Shown: piece after piece, positions 8,549 through 16,904 of the stretch
Numbering within the stretch: the stretch's first letter is position 1
How the letters are laid out: each line of letters begins with the position of its first letter
Origin: a bacterium
Lineage (GTDB): Bacteria > Chloroflexota > Anaerolineae > Caldilineales > Caldilineaceae
Assembly: GCA_016124945.1 (NCBI GenBank)
Contig: WGMT01000005.1
Coordinates: 124,001-188,000, forward strand
DNA length: 64,000 nt
Direction of reading: 5' to 3'
Notes under the pieces: model-generated
Seen by the model: only the letters and a program-made list of their open reading frames with translations
Databases searched by the model: none
Told to the model about the DNA's origin: nothing
Program-made: the position numbers and the translations under genes

Positions 8549-9475
8549 CTACTTGTGCAGGATCGCCGCCGCTGCACCGATGATGCCGGCGTCGGTGCTC
8601 AGTTGGGCTCGCCGAATCGGCAACCCACGGCTGGACTCAGCCCAAATGTGATCGCGACAAGCATCTACAAAGCTCGACCAGTACAAGCCTTGCGCCATAC
8701 CCAATCCACCACCGACGACGATAGCCGCCGGATCAAGGACGTTGACCAGCCAGCCGACAGCGACGCCTAAGGCTGCACCGCCGCTGCGCACCACATCCAC
8801 CGCCACCGGATCGCCGGTGTCCGCTGCCGTTAACACAGCTTCGGCGCGAACGTGGGCAGCGCCGCTGCGCTGGTTATAGCGCATCACCAGTGCAGGCCCG
8901 GCAGCAATCTCTTCGATCACTGTACGCACGGTTGCGCCGCAGGTGGAGCATGTCAACGTGATGGGGCCGGTGGTGAGCACCAGTGCATTGCCGCGCGCCC
9001 CTGCAAAAGGACGCCCACCCTGCACTAAACATGAGCTGATCCCAGTGCCGACGGTGACGTAGACGAAGGAATCCACATCCTGGCCTGCACCGTAGCGCGC
9101 TTCGGCCAGCGCCGCCGCCCGCACATCCGATTCCACCACCGCCGGCGCAAGGACGGCAAAGCGATCCTGCACTGGTAGACGATCCCAGGCCACCGTGTGT
9201 CCGCTTGTTACCTGACCAGTGGGGTCGACCAGTTCGCAGACGCCGATGCCGATCCCCAGGAAGCGATCTTGGGGCAAGCCCGCGTAGTGTCGTAGTTCCC
9301 TGGCCATTGCCAGCGCCGTCTGCAAAACGGCCTCGCCGCCTCGCTGCGGCTGCGTGGGCGTCTCCTGGCGCAGCAGCAGACGTCCTTGCGCCAGATCCAC
9401 CACGCCGCCGGCGATTTTGGTGCCGCCCACATCCAATCCAATCGCCCAACCCTCTGGCAGATGATCGGCCGCCAT
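8549..9475 (-). CDS. ROK-family sugar kinase-like protein
   Basis: 308 residues with the ROK fold: ATP-site GLDVGGTKIAGGVVDL near residue 18, EsDVRAAALAEARYG holding the presumed catalytic Asp, VTVGTGISSCLVQGG, and the C-terminal adenosine motif (VVGGGLGMAQGLYW). It would phosphorylate a sugar imported by the neighbouring transporter. Two family hallmarks deviate: the substrate-binding AGEIGH segment reads GARGNALVL, and the zinc motif CxCGxxGC is reduced to TCSTCGATV. A sugar kinase with altered specificity, or a non-catalytic sugar sensor, are both possible. It starts three bases after the bicupin stop. Confidence 0.85.
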   Translation of the reverse strand: MAADHLPEGWAIGLDVGGTKIAGGVVDLAQGRLLLRQETPTQPQRGGEAVLQTALAMARELRHYAGLPQDRFLGIGIGVCELVDPTGQVTSGHTVAWDRLPVQDRFAVLAPAVVESDVRAAALAEARYGAGQDVDSFVYVTVGTGISSCLVQGGRPFAGARGNALVLTTGPITLTCSTCGATVRTVIEEIAAGPALVMRYNQRSGAAHVRAEAVLTAADTGDPVAVDVVRSGGAALGVAVGWLVNVLDPAAIVVGGGLGMAQGLYWSSFVDACRDHIWAESSRGLPIRRAQLSTDAGIIGAAAAILHK

Positions 9476-9478
9476 CGT

Positions 9479-10339
9479 CTACGCCTGCTCCGGCAGGTAG
9501 TGGGGCGCCACGCCAAAGATAAAGGTGACGGGGCGATCACTCATGTTCCAGTATTGGTGGGCGGCCCCCTGTGGCACATAGAAGCCATCGCGGGGCTCCA
9601 ATTCAAACCACTTTTGTCCGTCGTTTTCAGGCGCGTAGACATTTAGCGTGCCTTCCAGCAGGTAGAGGCACTCGTCCCCGCCGTGGACGTGCAGATCCGA
9701 CTTTCGCCCGGGCAGGAGTTCGATGGTGCCGGTGGTCAGGTGTTCGGTAGCCGCCTGTATGCCCACCAACATCTGTTGTTCCGCTCCTTCGAGCCGCCAC
9801 AGCGTGTCTTCACGGCGGAGGACGCGGATACTGTCGCCCGCGCGGATCTGCGCCTGCTGTATGGGCCATTGCCCCAGCAAATGATCCTGGGCGTAGAGAG
9901 GCTCGGTGAGGTTTGGCTTCGTCTGCGCGTAGCGTCCCGACGTCCCCTGTGACGGGGGGGGGGCGAAGTATTCCAAAACCCGCAGCGGCTCACTGCTATA
10001 GTTGAAGGCATGGTGCCAGGTGTCGCGGCGAAAGAAGGCCGCTTCACCCTTGTGTACAGGATGAACTTCACCGGTTTGGGGGTTCACCAGCACCATGACG
10101 CCGCTGATCACATAGAGCACTTCGTCGGCGGCAAAGATGGTGCGCGCCGAGTCGGAGTGCCGAAACGCCCCGCCCGGGGGCAGCCCAAAGAGAAGCTGGT
10201 GGATCTTGTCGGTGGAGGCGTAGATCCAATCCGACACTTCCCCGGCCACGGGATCGCCCCACAGGTGGCGGGTGACATCTGCGTAACGAATGTGCGTCGG
10301 CTCCGAAAAGGTGGGCCGCGGCGACGGTGAATAGCCCAT
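9479..10339 (-). CDS. Bicupin domain protein
   Basis: 286 residues with two cupin modules. The N-terminal one has FAADEVLYVISGVMVLVNP and the metal-type HHAFNYSSEPLRVLEY; the C-terminal one has DLHVHGGDECLYLLEGTLNVYAP and GFYVPQGAAHQYWNMS, with His/Glu metal ligands visible. Such bicupins often act as sugar isomerases or epimerases, or as dioxygenases. Its start overlaps the stop of the upstream oxidoreductase in a TAATG junction, showing translational coupling, and it is followed three bases later by the ROK gene. A role in converting the imported sugar is inferred from context only. Confidence 0.85.
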   Translation of the reverse strand: MGYSPSPRPTFSEPTHIRYADVTRHLWGDPVAGEVSDWIYASTDKIHQLLFGLPPGGAFRHSDSARTIFAADEVLYVISGVMVLVNPQTGEVHPVHKGEAAFFRRDTWHHAFNYSSEPLRVLEYFAPPPSQGTSGRYAQTKPNLTEPLYAQDHLLGQWPIQQAQIRAGDSIRVLRREDTLWRLEGAEQQMLVGIQAATEHLTTGTIELLPGRKSDLHVHGGDECLYLLEGTLNVYAPENDGQKWFELEPRDGFYVPQGAAHQYWNMSDRPVTFIFGVAPHYLPEQA

Positions 10340-11451
10340 TACAACTGCGTCCTGTCGTGGATGAGGTGTGCCGAATCCTGCTCTGCCTCTTTTTCGTAGA
10401 GGTTCAGCGCTGGGAAAGTGCTTTCAATGGTACGGGCCTGCCCATCGCGGCCCGCTTGCTCTGCTTTGATCATGATCTCCAGGGCGTGGTAGCCATGCTC
10501 AGGCGTGATCATGGGCTTCTGCCCGCTCTGGATACACTCAACTAGATGGCGGAGGCCGTCGGTCCACGGCCAGTTGGGGTCAGTTTCCTCATGGATCTGC
10601 CAGGCGCCCACCTCGTTGAGCCACAGCTCGTAGCCGTTAGGGTCCCAGTCGTCGCCCAGCATTTGGATGGTGCCCTTATCGCCGTAGAGTTCAACGGCTG
10701 GGCAGCGATATTTTTGAATCGTAAAGCCGGTGGTTACCACGGCGAAAACGCCTTCGCCGAAGTCGATGCAGATGTGGGCGTTGTCTAGCGCTTCCACCTT
10801 CATCATCTCGCCGTCCACCACTCGTTCGGGGATCGACGTGCCGGCAAGGCCGGTCACCCGTTTGGCCGGCCCGAGGAGCCCAGTGAGGCTGATCACGTTA
10901 TAGACGCCGAGATCGAAGTGAGCGCCGCCACCGGGACGGTAAAACCACTGTCCCCAACTGGGGCCGGCCCAGCCGTAAAAGGCGCGTGCCAGCCGGATTT
11001 TGCCCAACTCGCCGCGGTGGACACGTCGCCACATTGCCTGATAGGTGGGGCTGAGGATCACATGGGGGGCGGGCACCAGATAACCGGGGCTGCTCTTGGC
11101 CAGTGTCACCAACTCTGCTGCCTCTTCCAAGTTGGTGGCCATCGGCTTTTCCACAAGGACATGTTTGCCCGCTTGTAGTGCCGCCTTGGCCAGCGGTCCA
11201 TGCTCGTTCATTGAGGTCAACACCAGCACTAGATCGACATTGTCGTTCTCAATGATGTCTGCGTGGTTGCTGGAAAAGCGGTCGACACCCAGCAACTCCT
11301 TTGCTACCTGTCGTCTTCCTTCGCTCACATCGCATACCTGCACGACCTCGATTGCATATCCTTCTTGTTGCATGCGCCTGATCTGCCGCGTATACGGGCC
11401 AGAGCCAACACTGCCATAACCAATGATGCCAATGCGTACAGGATTTGACAT
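10339..11451 (-). CDS. Gfo/Idh/MocA-family oxidoreductase
   Basis: About 370 residues. The N-terminal Rossmann fold shows VRIGIIGYGSVGSGPY and the NAD(P)-type LVEKPMATNLEEA segment with the catalytic-site Lys of EKP. The C-terminal domain includes GGGAHFDLGVYNVISLTGLLGP, where the family has its GG-DxG substrate motif. These enzymes oxidise or reduce sugars and cyclitols. The start at 11451 (MSNPVR) has GGAGGAG upstream at good distance; an in-frame TTG six codons earlier is less likely. It heads the metabolic half of the sugar locus, coupled to the bicupin. The substrate is not readable. Confidence 0.92.
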   Translation of the reverse strand: MSNPVRIGIIGYGSVGSGPYTRQIRRMQQEGYAIEVVQVCDVSEGRRQVAKELLGVDRFSSNHADIIENDNVDLVLVLTSMNEHGPLAKAALQAGKHVLVEKPMATNLEEAAELVTLAKSSPGYLVPAPHVILSPTYQAMWRRVHRGELGKIRLARAFYGWAGPSWGQWFYRPGGGAHFDLGVYNVISLTGLLGPAKRVTGLAGTSIPERVVDGEMMKVEALDNAHICIDFGEGVFAVVTTGFTIQKYRCPAVELYGDKGTIQMLGDDWDPNGYELWLNEVGAWQIHEETDPNWPWTDGLRHLVECIQSGQKPMITPEHGYHALEIMIKAEQAGRDGQARTIESTFPALNLYEKEAEQDSAHLIHDRTQL

Positions 11452-11524
11452 AGATGCAAGCTCCTCCAAGTGATGGGTGATCTAGAACGGTCGATCTTCT
11501 GCAACCTTATCTCTTTACAGTTGA

Positions 11525-11619
11525 CTAAGTACAGTTTCATAAATTGATATGGTTTGCAAGATGCAGGCACAGAGGTGCTGGCTCTAAAATTCCAGACCTT
11601 CTTGTGAAACTGTACTTAG
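11525..11619. mobile_element. Short inverted-repeat element (MITE-like) at the GntR 3' end
   Basis: Perfect 15-bp terminal inverted repeats, CTAAGTACAGTTTCA at 11525-11539 and its complement at 11605-11619, enclose 65 bases with no ORF. Each outer end contains TA, as expected if an IS630/Tc1-type transposase had duplicated a TA target. The right repeat supplies the TAA stop codon of the gntR-type gene. No full-length partner element is in the window. Confidence 0.6.
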
Positions 11620-12419
11620 CTACCTTTTCCGGCAAAGATAAGCCCCAACGTTGCTGGGGCAACGGCTGCATGAACGCCGTCGCCAAGCCGGCTATCGACG
11701 GTGAATTTGAACCGATCCCCCCGGTAGAGTGCTTTGAAATACTCCACCGGCTGGTCATTTCTGGCATAGGTGACGCCGCGCAGCAACAACATACACATGC
11801 GCGCATCAACGCCAAGCAGTTGCTGCTCATACTCGTTGACCACCGTCACCTCAATACTTTGACTGCTGCGTTGAAGCTGGATCTGATACTCTCGAGTCAT
11901 GAGTGCATAGAGCGATTGATCAGCCAGATCGGCGTTTTCGAGGCCGGGGCAGAGCGCTAGCGGCACGAAGCTAGTCTCTAGCAGGAGCGGCACATTGTTG
12001 ACACGGCGCAGACGCACGATTTTGACGACTTCGTCGCCATCGGCCAATTGCAGGTGGCTGGCTACTTGCCGCGAAGCGACCACCACTTCCTGTTCCAACA
12101 CCTGCGAGGTGACATGCTCACCCTGGCGCGTCATCTCTTCGGTAAAACCGAGCAGATTCAGCGTGTTGTGCACCAGCTTTGGTTCGGCCACAAAGGTTCC
12201 TACGCCTTGGTGTGACACAAGCAACCCTTCGCTGACCAGATACGAAATCGCCTGCCGCACTGTCATGCGGCTGATACCCATGCGGTCGCTCAACTCACGC
12301 TCTGAAGGGAGCTGCGCGCCGGGCCTAAAATGGCCGGCACCGATCTCTTCGCGGATCCACTCGGCCAACTGATAATAGAGTGGAATTGGACTGTTTTTAT
12401 TCGGTTCTCGATATTTCAT
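11616..12419 (-). CDS. GntR-family regulator (HutC/UTRA type)
   Basis: A transcriptional regulator of about 267 residues. The N-terminal winged helix shows PLYYQLAEWIREEIGAG and LPSERELSDRMGISRMTVRQAI; the C-terminal UTRA ligand-binding domain shows FVAEPKLVHNTLNLLGFTEEM and the closing VDSRLG. UTRA regulators usually bind sugar phosphates or related effectors, which fits the downstream sugar locus. ATG at 12419 is chosen over an in-frame GTG four codons upstream. The last codon and stop lie in a MITE-like inverted repeat, so the extreme C-terminus may have been altered by insertion. The palindrome at 12444-12455 suggests autoregulation. Confidence 0.92.
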   Translation of the reverse strand: MKYREPNKNSPIPLYYQLAEWIREEIGAGHFRPGAQLPSERELSDRMGISRMTVRQAISYLVSEGLLVSHQGVGTFVAEPKLVHNTLNLLGFTEEMTRQGEHVTSQVLEQEVVVASRQVASHLQLADGDEVVKIVRLRRVNNVPLLLETSFVPLALCPGLENADLADQSLYALMTREYQIQLQRSSQSIEVTVVNEYEQQLLGVDARMCMLLLRGVTYARNDQPVEYFKALYRGDRFKFTVDSRLGDGVHAAVAPATLGLIFAGKGS

Positions 12420-12443
12420 GGGGCTATACACCTAGGGGTCTAG

Positions 12444-12455
12444 TGGTATATACCA
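12444..12455. promoter_or_regulatory. Candidate GntR operator
   Basis: TGGTATATACCA is a perfect 12-bp palindrome 25 bases before the regulator start. Position and symmetry suit an autoregulatory operator of a HutC-type GntR protein. A related imperfect site lies at 8502-8515. Confidence 0.45.
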
Positions 12456-12509
12456 GCGTTGGAGACTTTATCAGATTCTCCAATGCCTGTCAACCTCACT
12501 GTTGTTCCC

Positions 12510-12603
12510 GGGTGTAATTCAAGTTGGGGGCAAGCGCACAGCTTTGCCGGGCGATGCACTGGCCCGTGCCTGGCACTGTTTGCCCCAAGGTTGAGTTACC
12601 CCC
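12510..12603. repeat. Dispersed foldback repeat, copy 1
   Basis: The left end reads GGGTGTAATTCAAGTTGG and the right end is its degenerate inverse complement; the middle contains GTGCCTGGCACT. The same ends and core recur in a shorter element at 51999-52070, so this is a dispersed palindromic element and not a unique gap. The rest of the 12420-12753 gap, apart from the operator and the terminator, shows nothing I can name. Confidence 0.65.
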
Positions 12604-12696
12604 GGTTGTCCTCTTTGCCATTTAAATGGCTTTGAAATTCAAGCGGCCCAGGCGAGCGAACCACTGAAGTCCCTTGCATCTGAGCAATGCGCAAAT

Positions 12697-12745
12697 AAAA
12701 AAGAGACCCGCCTGGTTCCCAATGGACCAGGCGGGTCTCTTTTTT
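12697..12745 (-). terminator. Strong bidirectional intrinsic terminator
   Basis: A perfect 20-bp stem (12697-12716 with 12726-12745) around a 9-base loop, with a GC-rich core GAGACCCGCCTGGT and A/T runs on both outer sides. It sits nine bases after the stop of the efflux adaptor gene and ends that operon. Confidence 0.9.
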
Positions 12746-12753
12746 GCTTTGAA

Positions 12754-14427
12754 TCAGCCACCCCGCTGGAAAGGAGCTGGCGCACCGTCTGCCCCGCTGA
12801 ACTCTTCGGGCAGGCCGTCGCCGAGGAAGGTGGCGGTGGACCCCACAACCTGGTCGCCCGCCTGCAAGGCGCTGGAGGTGACTACCGTCCACTCGCCCTG
12901 GGTCTCACCGGCGGTGACGGCCAATGCCACTGCCTGGCCGTCGCGGATCACGGTGACCTGTGCGCTGTCGGCGTCGATGGCGACGGTGGGGACGAGCCAG
13001 CGGTTGGCCTGGACTTCGCTTTGCAGCGTAGCCACCGCCGTCATCCCCGAACGGATACCGTTGAGATCTTCATCGGTAAGGCGCACGGTGACGGCGTAGT
13101 TGACCACCCCGCCATCCGACGCGCTGGACGGTGCAACCGTGGTGACGGTTCCTGCCAGCGTGCGACCGGGGAAGGCGTCGACGGTGACAGCGGCGGGCTG
13201 ATCCGTGAGCACCTTGCGCACGTCTACTTCGGCTACGTTGACCACCAGTTCGAGCCGACTGGTGTCGGCGAGGACGACGGCGGTGTTGCCGGTGCCGACG
13301 CGCTGGCCTTTCTCCACTGCCACCGAGAGGACCGTCCCCGCGATGGGGGCGACAACCTGGGCGTCGGTTAACTGTTCGATCGCATCTTCCAGATCCAACT
13401 GGGCCTGTTCGATCTTGATTTCGGCGGCGATGATGTCGTTGCTGTCTGTGCCGTCGATGAGTTGTTCCAGTTTGGTTTGTGCGTTCACCAGTTTGGCTTC
13501 GGCAGCGGCGAGGTCGGCAGCGTCGGCGCCATCCTGTAGATCCTCTAGCTGCTGTTGTGCGCTTTGCGCTGCACTCAGCGCCGACTGCAATTCTGATGCG
13601 TCGGCGGGGGCGGTGGTCTCTTCGTGGGCGGCCAGTGCAGTTTCGTAGTCGACATTGGCCTTTTCGTAGGCGGCGGCTTCGGCGGTCATGCCCTTGTCGT
13701 TGCGCCAGGCGATGGCCTCGTAGGCGCGCCGCGCTTCTTGCAAGGCGATTTCGGCTTTGCGCAGTTCGGCGGAACGTTGCGTCAATTCGGCTTCGCTGGG
13801 GCCTGCCTGGAGTTCACGGTATTTTGACCATGCCGAAGCGGCGTTGCTCTGGGCTGCCGCCAGTTCACGATCACCCGGTGGCGCCAGTAGATCGTCCAGT
13901 GCGGCCTGGGCCGAATCGAGATCGGCCTGGGCGGCGGCGATGTCGGTGGCGTCGGCCTCGGCGAGCAGTTTGTCCAGTTCAAGCTGAGCCGAGGAGAGGT
14001 TCAACTGCGCCTGTTTCACCTTCTGTTCGAGGACGCGGGTGTCGAGGATCAAGAGCGGATCGCCTGCTTGCACCGTGTCGCCGCTGCGCACCGAGACATT
14101 CTGCACCATGCCGTCGACTTCCATCACCACGTAGTGTTCTTCCAACAGCGAAATATTGCCGGCGGCGCTCACAGCGTCCACCGCCTCGGCGGCGCGCACG
14201 GCGGTGGTTTGCAACGTTGTGGATGTGTCGACGCTGTTTGCGCCCGTCGTCGCCGGGATGGGGGCTGCTGGGGGCAGATCCTCAACGGTCCCCTGTGGTT
14301 GGGGGACCCCGCCAAGCAGCCGATCCAGCGCCGCCTGGGGAGACCCTACGGCAAGCACATATCCTCCAGAAAGGAGAAGCACAGCGAAAATGGCGAAGAG
14401 AGCGATTTGAGAGAGTTTTTTGAACAT
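12754..14427 (-). CDS. HlyD/MacA-type efflux periplasmic adaptor
   Basis: 557 residues from the chosen ATG (MFKKLSQIALF), which has CTGGAG upstream; the open frame runs 69 codons further, but that part is translated intergenic repeat. There is an N-terminal membrane anchor, a lipoyl half-motif, a long Ala/Glu/Gln-rich coiled-coil hairpin with several imperfect repeats (AAQADLDSAQAALDDLL and similar), the second lipoyl half (VVAPIAGTVLSVAVEKGQRV), then beta-barrel and membrane-proximal domains. It would link the MacB-like permease to the outside of the cell. It is last in the ATPase-permease-adaptor operon and ends in a strong terminator. Confidence 0.9.
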   Translation of the reverse strand: MFKKLSQIALFAIFAVLLLSGGYVLAVGSPQAALDRLLGGVPQPQGTVEDLPPAAPIPATTGANSVDTSTTLQTTAVRAAEAVDAVSAAGNISLLEEHYVVMEVDGMVQNVSVRSGDTVQAGDPLLILDTRVLEQKVKQAQLNLSSAQLELDKLLAEADATDIAAAQADLDSAQAALDDLLAPPGDRELAAAQSNAASAWSKYRELQAGPSEAELTQRSAELRKAEIALQEARRAYEAIAWRNDKGMTAEAAAYEKANVDYETALAAHEETTAPADASELQSALSAAQSAQQQLEDLQDGADAADLAAAEAKLVNAQTKLEQLIDGTDSNDIIAAEIKIEQAQLDLEDAIEQLTDAQVVAPIAGTVLSVAVEKGQRVGTGNTAVVLADTSRLELVVNVAEVDVRKVLTDQPAAVTVDAFPGRTLAGTVTTVAPSSASDGGVVNYAVTVRLTDEDLNGIRSGMTAVATLQSEVQANRWLVPTVAIDADSAQVTVIRDGQAVALAVTAGETQGEWTVVTSSALQAGDQVVGSTATFLGDGLPEEFSGADGAPAPFQRGG

Positions 14428-14585
14428 GATGGTTCTCCAGGGATGAATGATGATTGATGAATGGGTTGAGTTTGTTGGTTGAGCAATCGGTTGACGGCTG
14501 ATTTGCGGATGGGATTGGGCGATTGAGAGATTGGGGATCGTGTCGAGCGTCTGAAATCCCCAGTCCCCGGTCCCCAATCCGCACC

Positions 14586-15830
14586 TCACTCGTACCTGAG
14601 CGCGTCGATGGGATCGAGCTGCATCGCCCGCCATGCCGGGTAGAGGCCGAAGACGAGGCCGCTGCCTGCGCTGACACCCAGGGCCAACCCAATTGAGTCC
14701 GCTTCGATGAGGACGCTGAATGTGAAGCCGGGAATGTTGCTGGCCAGGACGGCGATGCCATAGCTAAGGGCGATGCCGACCACGCCGCCGAGGACGGTGA
14801 GCACCAGCGCTTCAACCACGAATTGGAGTAGTAGATCCGAATCGTGGGCACCCAGGGCACGACGTAGGCCAATTTCCTTGGTGCGTTCGGTAACGGAGAC
14901 CAACATAATGTTCATGATGCCGATGCCGCCCACGAGTAGACTGATGGCCCCGATGCTGCCCAGGAAGAGGGTCAACGTGCCGGTGACGGTGCTGATCAGG
15001 TCGAGCAGGCTTGTCTGGTTGGTGATGTTGAAATCGTTTTCAGTGTCGATGGCCAGGCCGTGACGCAGGCGCAGTGTCTGTTCCACCTGGCGTTCGGCGG
15101 CGTTGACCTGTTCCTCGGCGGCGGCGTCCACCAGAATCTGGCTCACGGTCAGTTCGCCACGGTAGCGTGGGGCGTTGAAGAGGCGTCCCTGTGCCACACC
15201 GATGGGGACGAAGGTCTGGTTGTCGCTGCTGCCGAAGCCGTTGCCGCCGCTTGCGGTCAGCACGCCGATCACCTGGAAGGGTTCGCCGTTGATGCGCACC
15301 GCCTCGCCCACCACGTCGACCTGGCCAAAGAGATCCTGGGCAATGTCGGCACCGAGGACGGCCACACGCTGCTGTTCGGTGACGTCCTTGGCGCTGAGGA
15401 AGCGGCCCGAGCCGATCTCGAGGTTGCGGATCTCTGCGTAGCCTTCGGTTGTGCCCACGATCTGCTCTTGCACATTGTTGCTGCCTACCACCAACTGCGC
15501 CGTGCCGTTGTACTGCGGCACCACCAACACCACGTCGGGATGAAGTGTTGGATTGGCCAAGGCGTCGGCGTCGGCCACGGTCAATGTGCGGGCCGATCCA
15601 CTGGCCCCGGTGACGCCGCCGCTGCTGGTTGCGCCGGGCGTGATGGTAAGCATCGTTGTGCCCTGGCCGGCGATTTCGCCGGTGATGCTGGCCGAAGCGC
15701 CACGGCCGATGCCCAGCGTGGTCAGCACCGCCGTTACACCGATGACGATGCCCAGCATGGTGAGGGCGGCGCGTAACTTATGGGCCATGATGCTTTCGAC
15801 GGCGACGCCGAAATATCTAAACCAGCGCAT
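14586..15830 (-). CDS. MacB-like ABC transporter permease
   Basis: About 414 residues from MRWFRYFGVAVES, preceded by GAGGAG; the frame is open further upstream but there it only overlaps the ATPase gene. An N-terminal membrane helix is followed by a large extracytoplasmic MacB_PCD domain (GIVIGVTAVLTTLGIGRGA onward) and a C-terminal FtsX domain with three spans (LGSIGAISLLVGGIGIMNIMLV, VTERTKEIGLRRALG). This architecture moves peptides, lipoproteins or antibiotics by mechanotransmission. The start overlaps the ATPase stop by 14 bases, implying translational coupling. Confidence 0.93.
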   Translation of the reverse strand: MRWFRYFGVAVESIMAHKLRAALTMLGIVIGVTAVLTTLGIGRGASASITGEIAGQGTTMLTITPGATSSGGVTGASGSARTLTVADADALANPTLHPDVVLVVPQYNGTAQLVVGSNNVQEQIVGTTEGYAEIRNLEIGSGRFLSAKDVTEQQRVAVLGADIAQDLFGQVDVVGEAVRINGEPFQVIGVLTASGGNGFGSSDNQTFVPIGVAQGRLFNAPRYRGELTVSQILVDAAAEEQVNAAERQVEQTLRLRHGLAIDTENDFNITNQTSLLDLISTVTGTLTLFLGSIGAISLLVGGIGIMNIMLVSVTERTKEIGLRRALGAHDSDLLLQFVVEALVLTVLGGVVGIALSYGIAVLASNIPGFTFSVLIEADSIGLALGVSAGSGLVFGLYPAWRAMQLDPIDALRYE

Positions 15831-16614
15831 GGAAGATCTCCTCGCTTTGCGCCATCTCCGGCGCGTGGACCACACCGTTGTGGTGTGCCTGGGGTGCATC
15901 ACGACGCTCGTCCGACAGGATTTCGCCGTCGCGGATGGTGACAATGCGGCGGGCGCGTGCAGCCACGTCCACGTCGTGGGTGACGATGATCAGCGTCAGC
16001 CCGTTCTGGTGCAGCGTCTCGAAGAGTGCCATCACCTCTTCGCCGGTTTTCGTGTCCAGTGCGCCGGTGGGTTCGTCGGCCAGGAGCAGGCTGGGGCGTG
16101 TCACCAGGGCGCGGGCGATAGCGACACGCTGTTGTTGGCCGCCTGAAAGCTCGTCTGGGCGGTGGTGGGCGCGTTCGGCCAGCCCCACCTGCCCCAACGC
16201 TTCCAGCGCACGGCGTTTGGCCTCGCCGCCGCTGACGCCTGCGTAGAAGAGCGGAAGCTCAACCTGCTTGCGGGCGCTGGTGCGGGCGAGCAGGTTGAAG
16301 CGCTGGAAGATGAAGCCGATCTCGCGGTTGCGCAGATCCGATTGGCGGTTACGGTTGATGCGGCTCACCTCTTGACCACGCAGCCGGTAGACGCCGTCGC
16401 TGGGCCGATCAAGTAAGCCGATGACGTTCATCAGCGTGCTCTTGCCGGAGCCGCTGGCGCCGACAATTGCCACGTACTCGCCATGTTCAATCGTCAACGA
16501 GACGCCGCGTAGGGCGTGTACCTCGGTGTCGCCCATGCGGTAGAGCTTTGTGATCGATTCCATTTCGATCAACGTCGATTGATTGTAGGGTGCTGCTGCT
16601 TCCATTTTCTCCAT
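15817..16614 (-). CDS. LolD/MacB-type ABC transporter ATP-binding protein
   Basis: 265 residues with a complete nucleotide-binding domain: Walker A GASGSGKST, Q-loop FIFQRFNLL, signature LSGGQQQRVAIARAL, Walker B LLLADEPTGALD and the switch His in VTHDVDVA. The extra C-terminal tail (about 235-265) is hydrophilic. AAGGA seven bases upstream supports the start. It is the first gene of the three-gene exporter operon. A LolCDE-like role is unlikely in a presumed monoderm, so export of a peptide or small molecule is more plausible. Confidence 0.94.
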   Translation of the reverse strand: MEKMEAAAPYNQSTLIEMESITKLYRMGDTEVHALRGVSLTIEHGEYVAIVGASGSGKSTLMNVIGLLDRPSDGVYRLRGQEVSRINRNRQSDLRNREIGFIFQRFNLLARTSARKQVELPLFYAGVSGGEAKRRALEALGQVGLAERAHHRPDELSGGQQQRVAIARALVTRPSLLLADEPTGALDTKTGEEVMALFETLHQNGLTLIIVTHDVDVAARARRIVTIRDGEILSDERRDAPQAHHNGVVHAPEMAQSEEIFHALV

Positions 16615-16904
16615 GTTGAAGTCCTTGGCTTTCGGTTTATTGACACGAGTTCAGCATAACGGAGGAGTGTGGAGAAATTGTGGAGGTGGTGTAAAGGGAA
16701 TCTGCAAGTGAATCGAAGGGTGGCGGTACAGGAATGTTGGTATTCTGTGCTGTGCACTGCTTCACAACGCACACGTGATTTCACATGGATAGTGTCTACG
16801 CTCATTGCAGGCTTTGCAGCCGAAATGAACATGACAAGATTTGTGTGTTGTAATGACCAATGCGACCGAGTGCGACCAGGAATTTATGATTACAGGGAGG
16901 ACAA

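Noticed and set aside
16615..16904. Divergent promoter region between exporter and trypsin genes
   Set aside because: A TTGACA-like sequence is present, but no -10 box at proper spacing; nothing certain enough to list.
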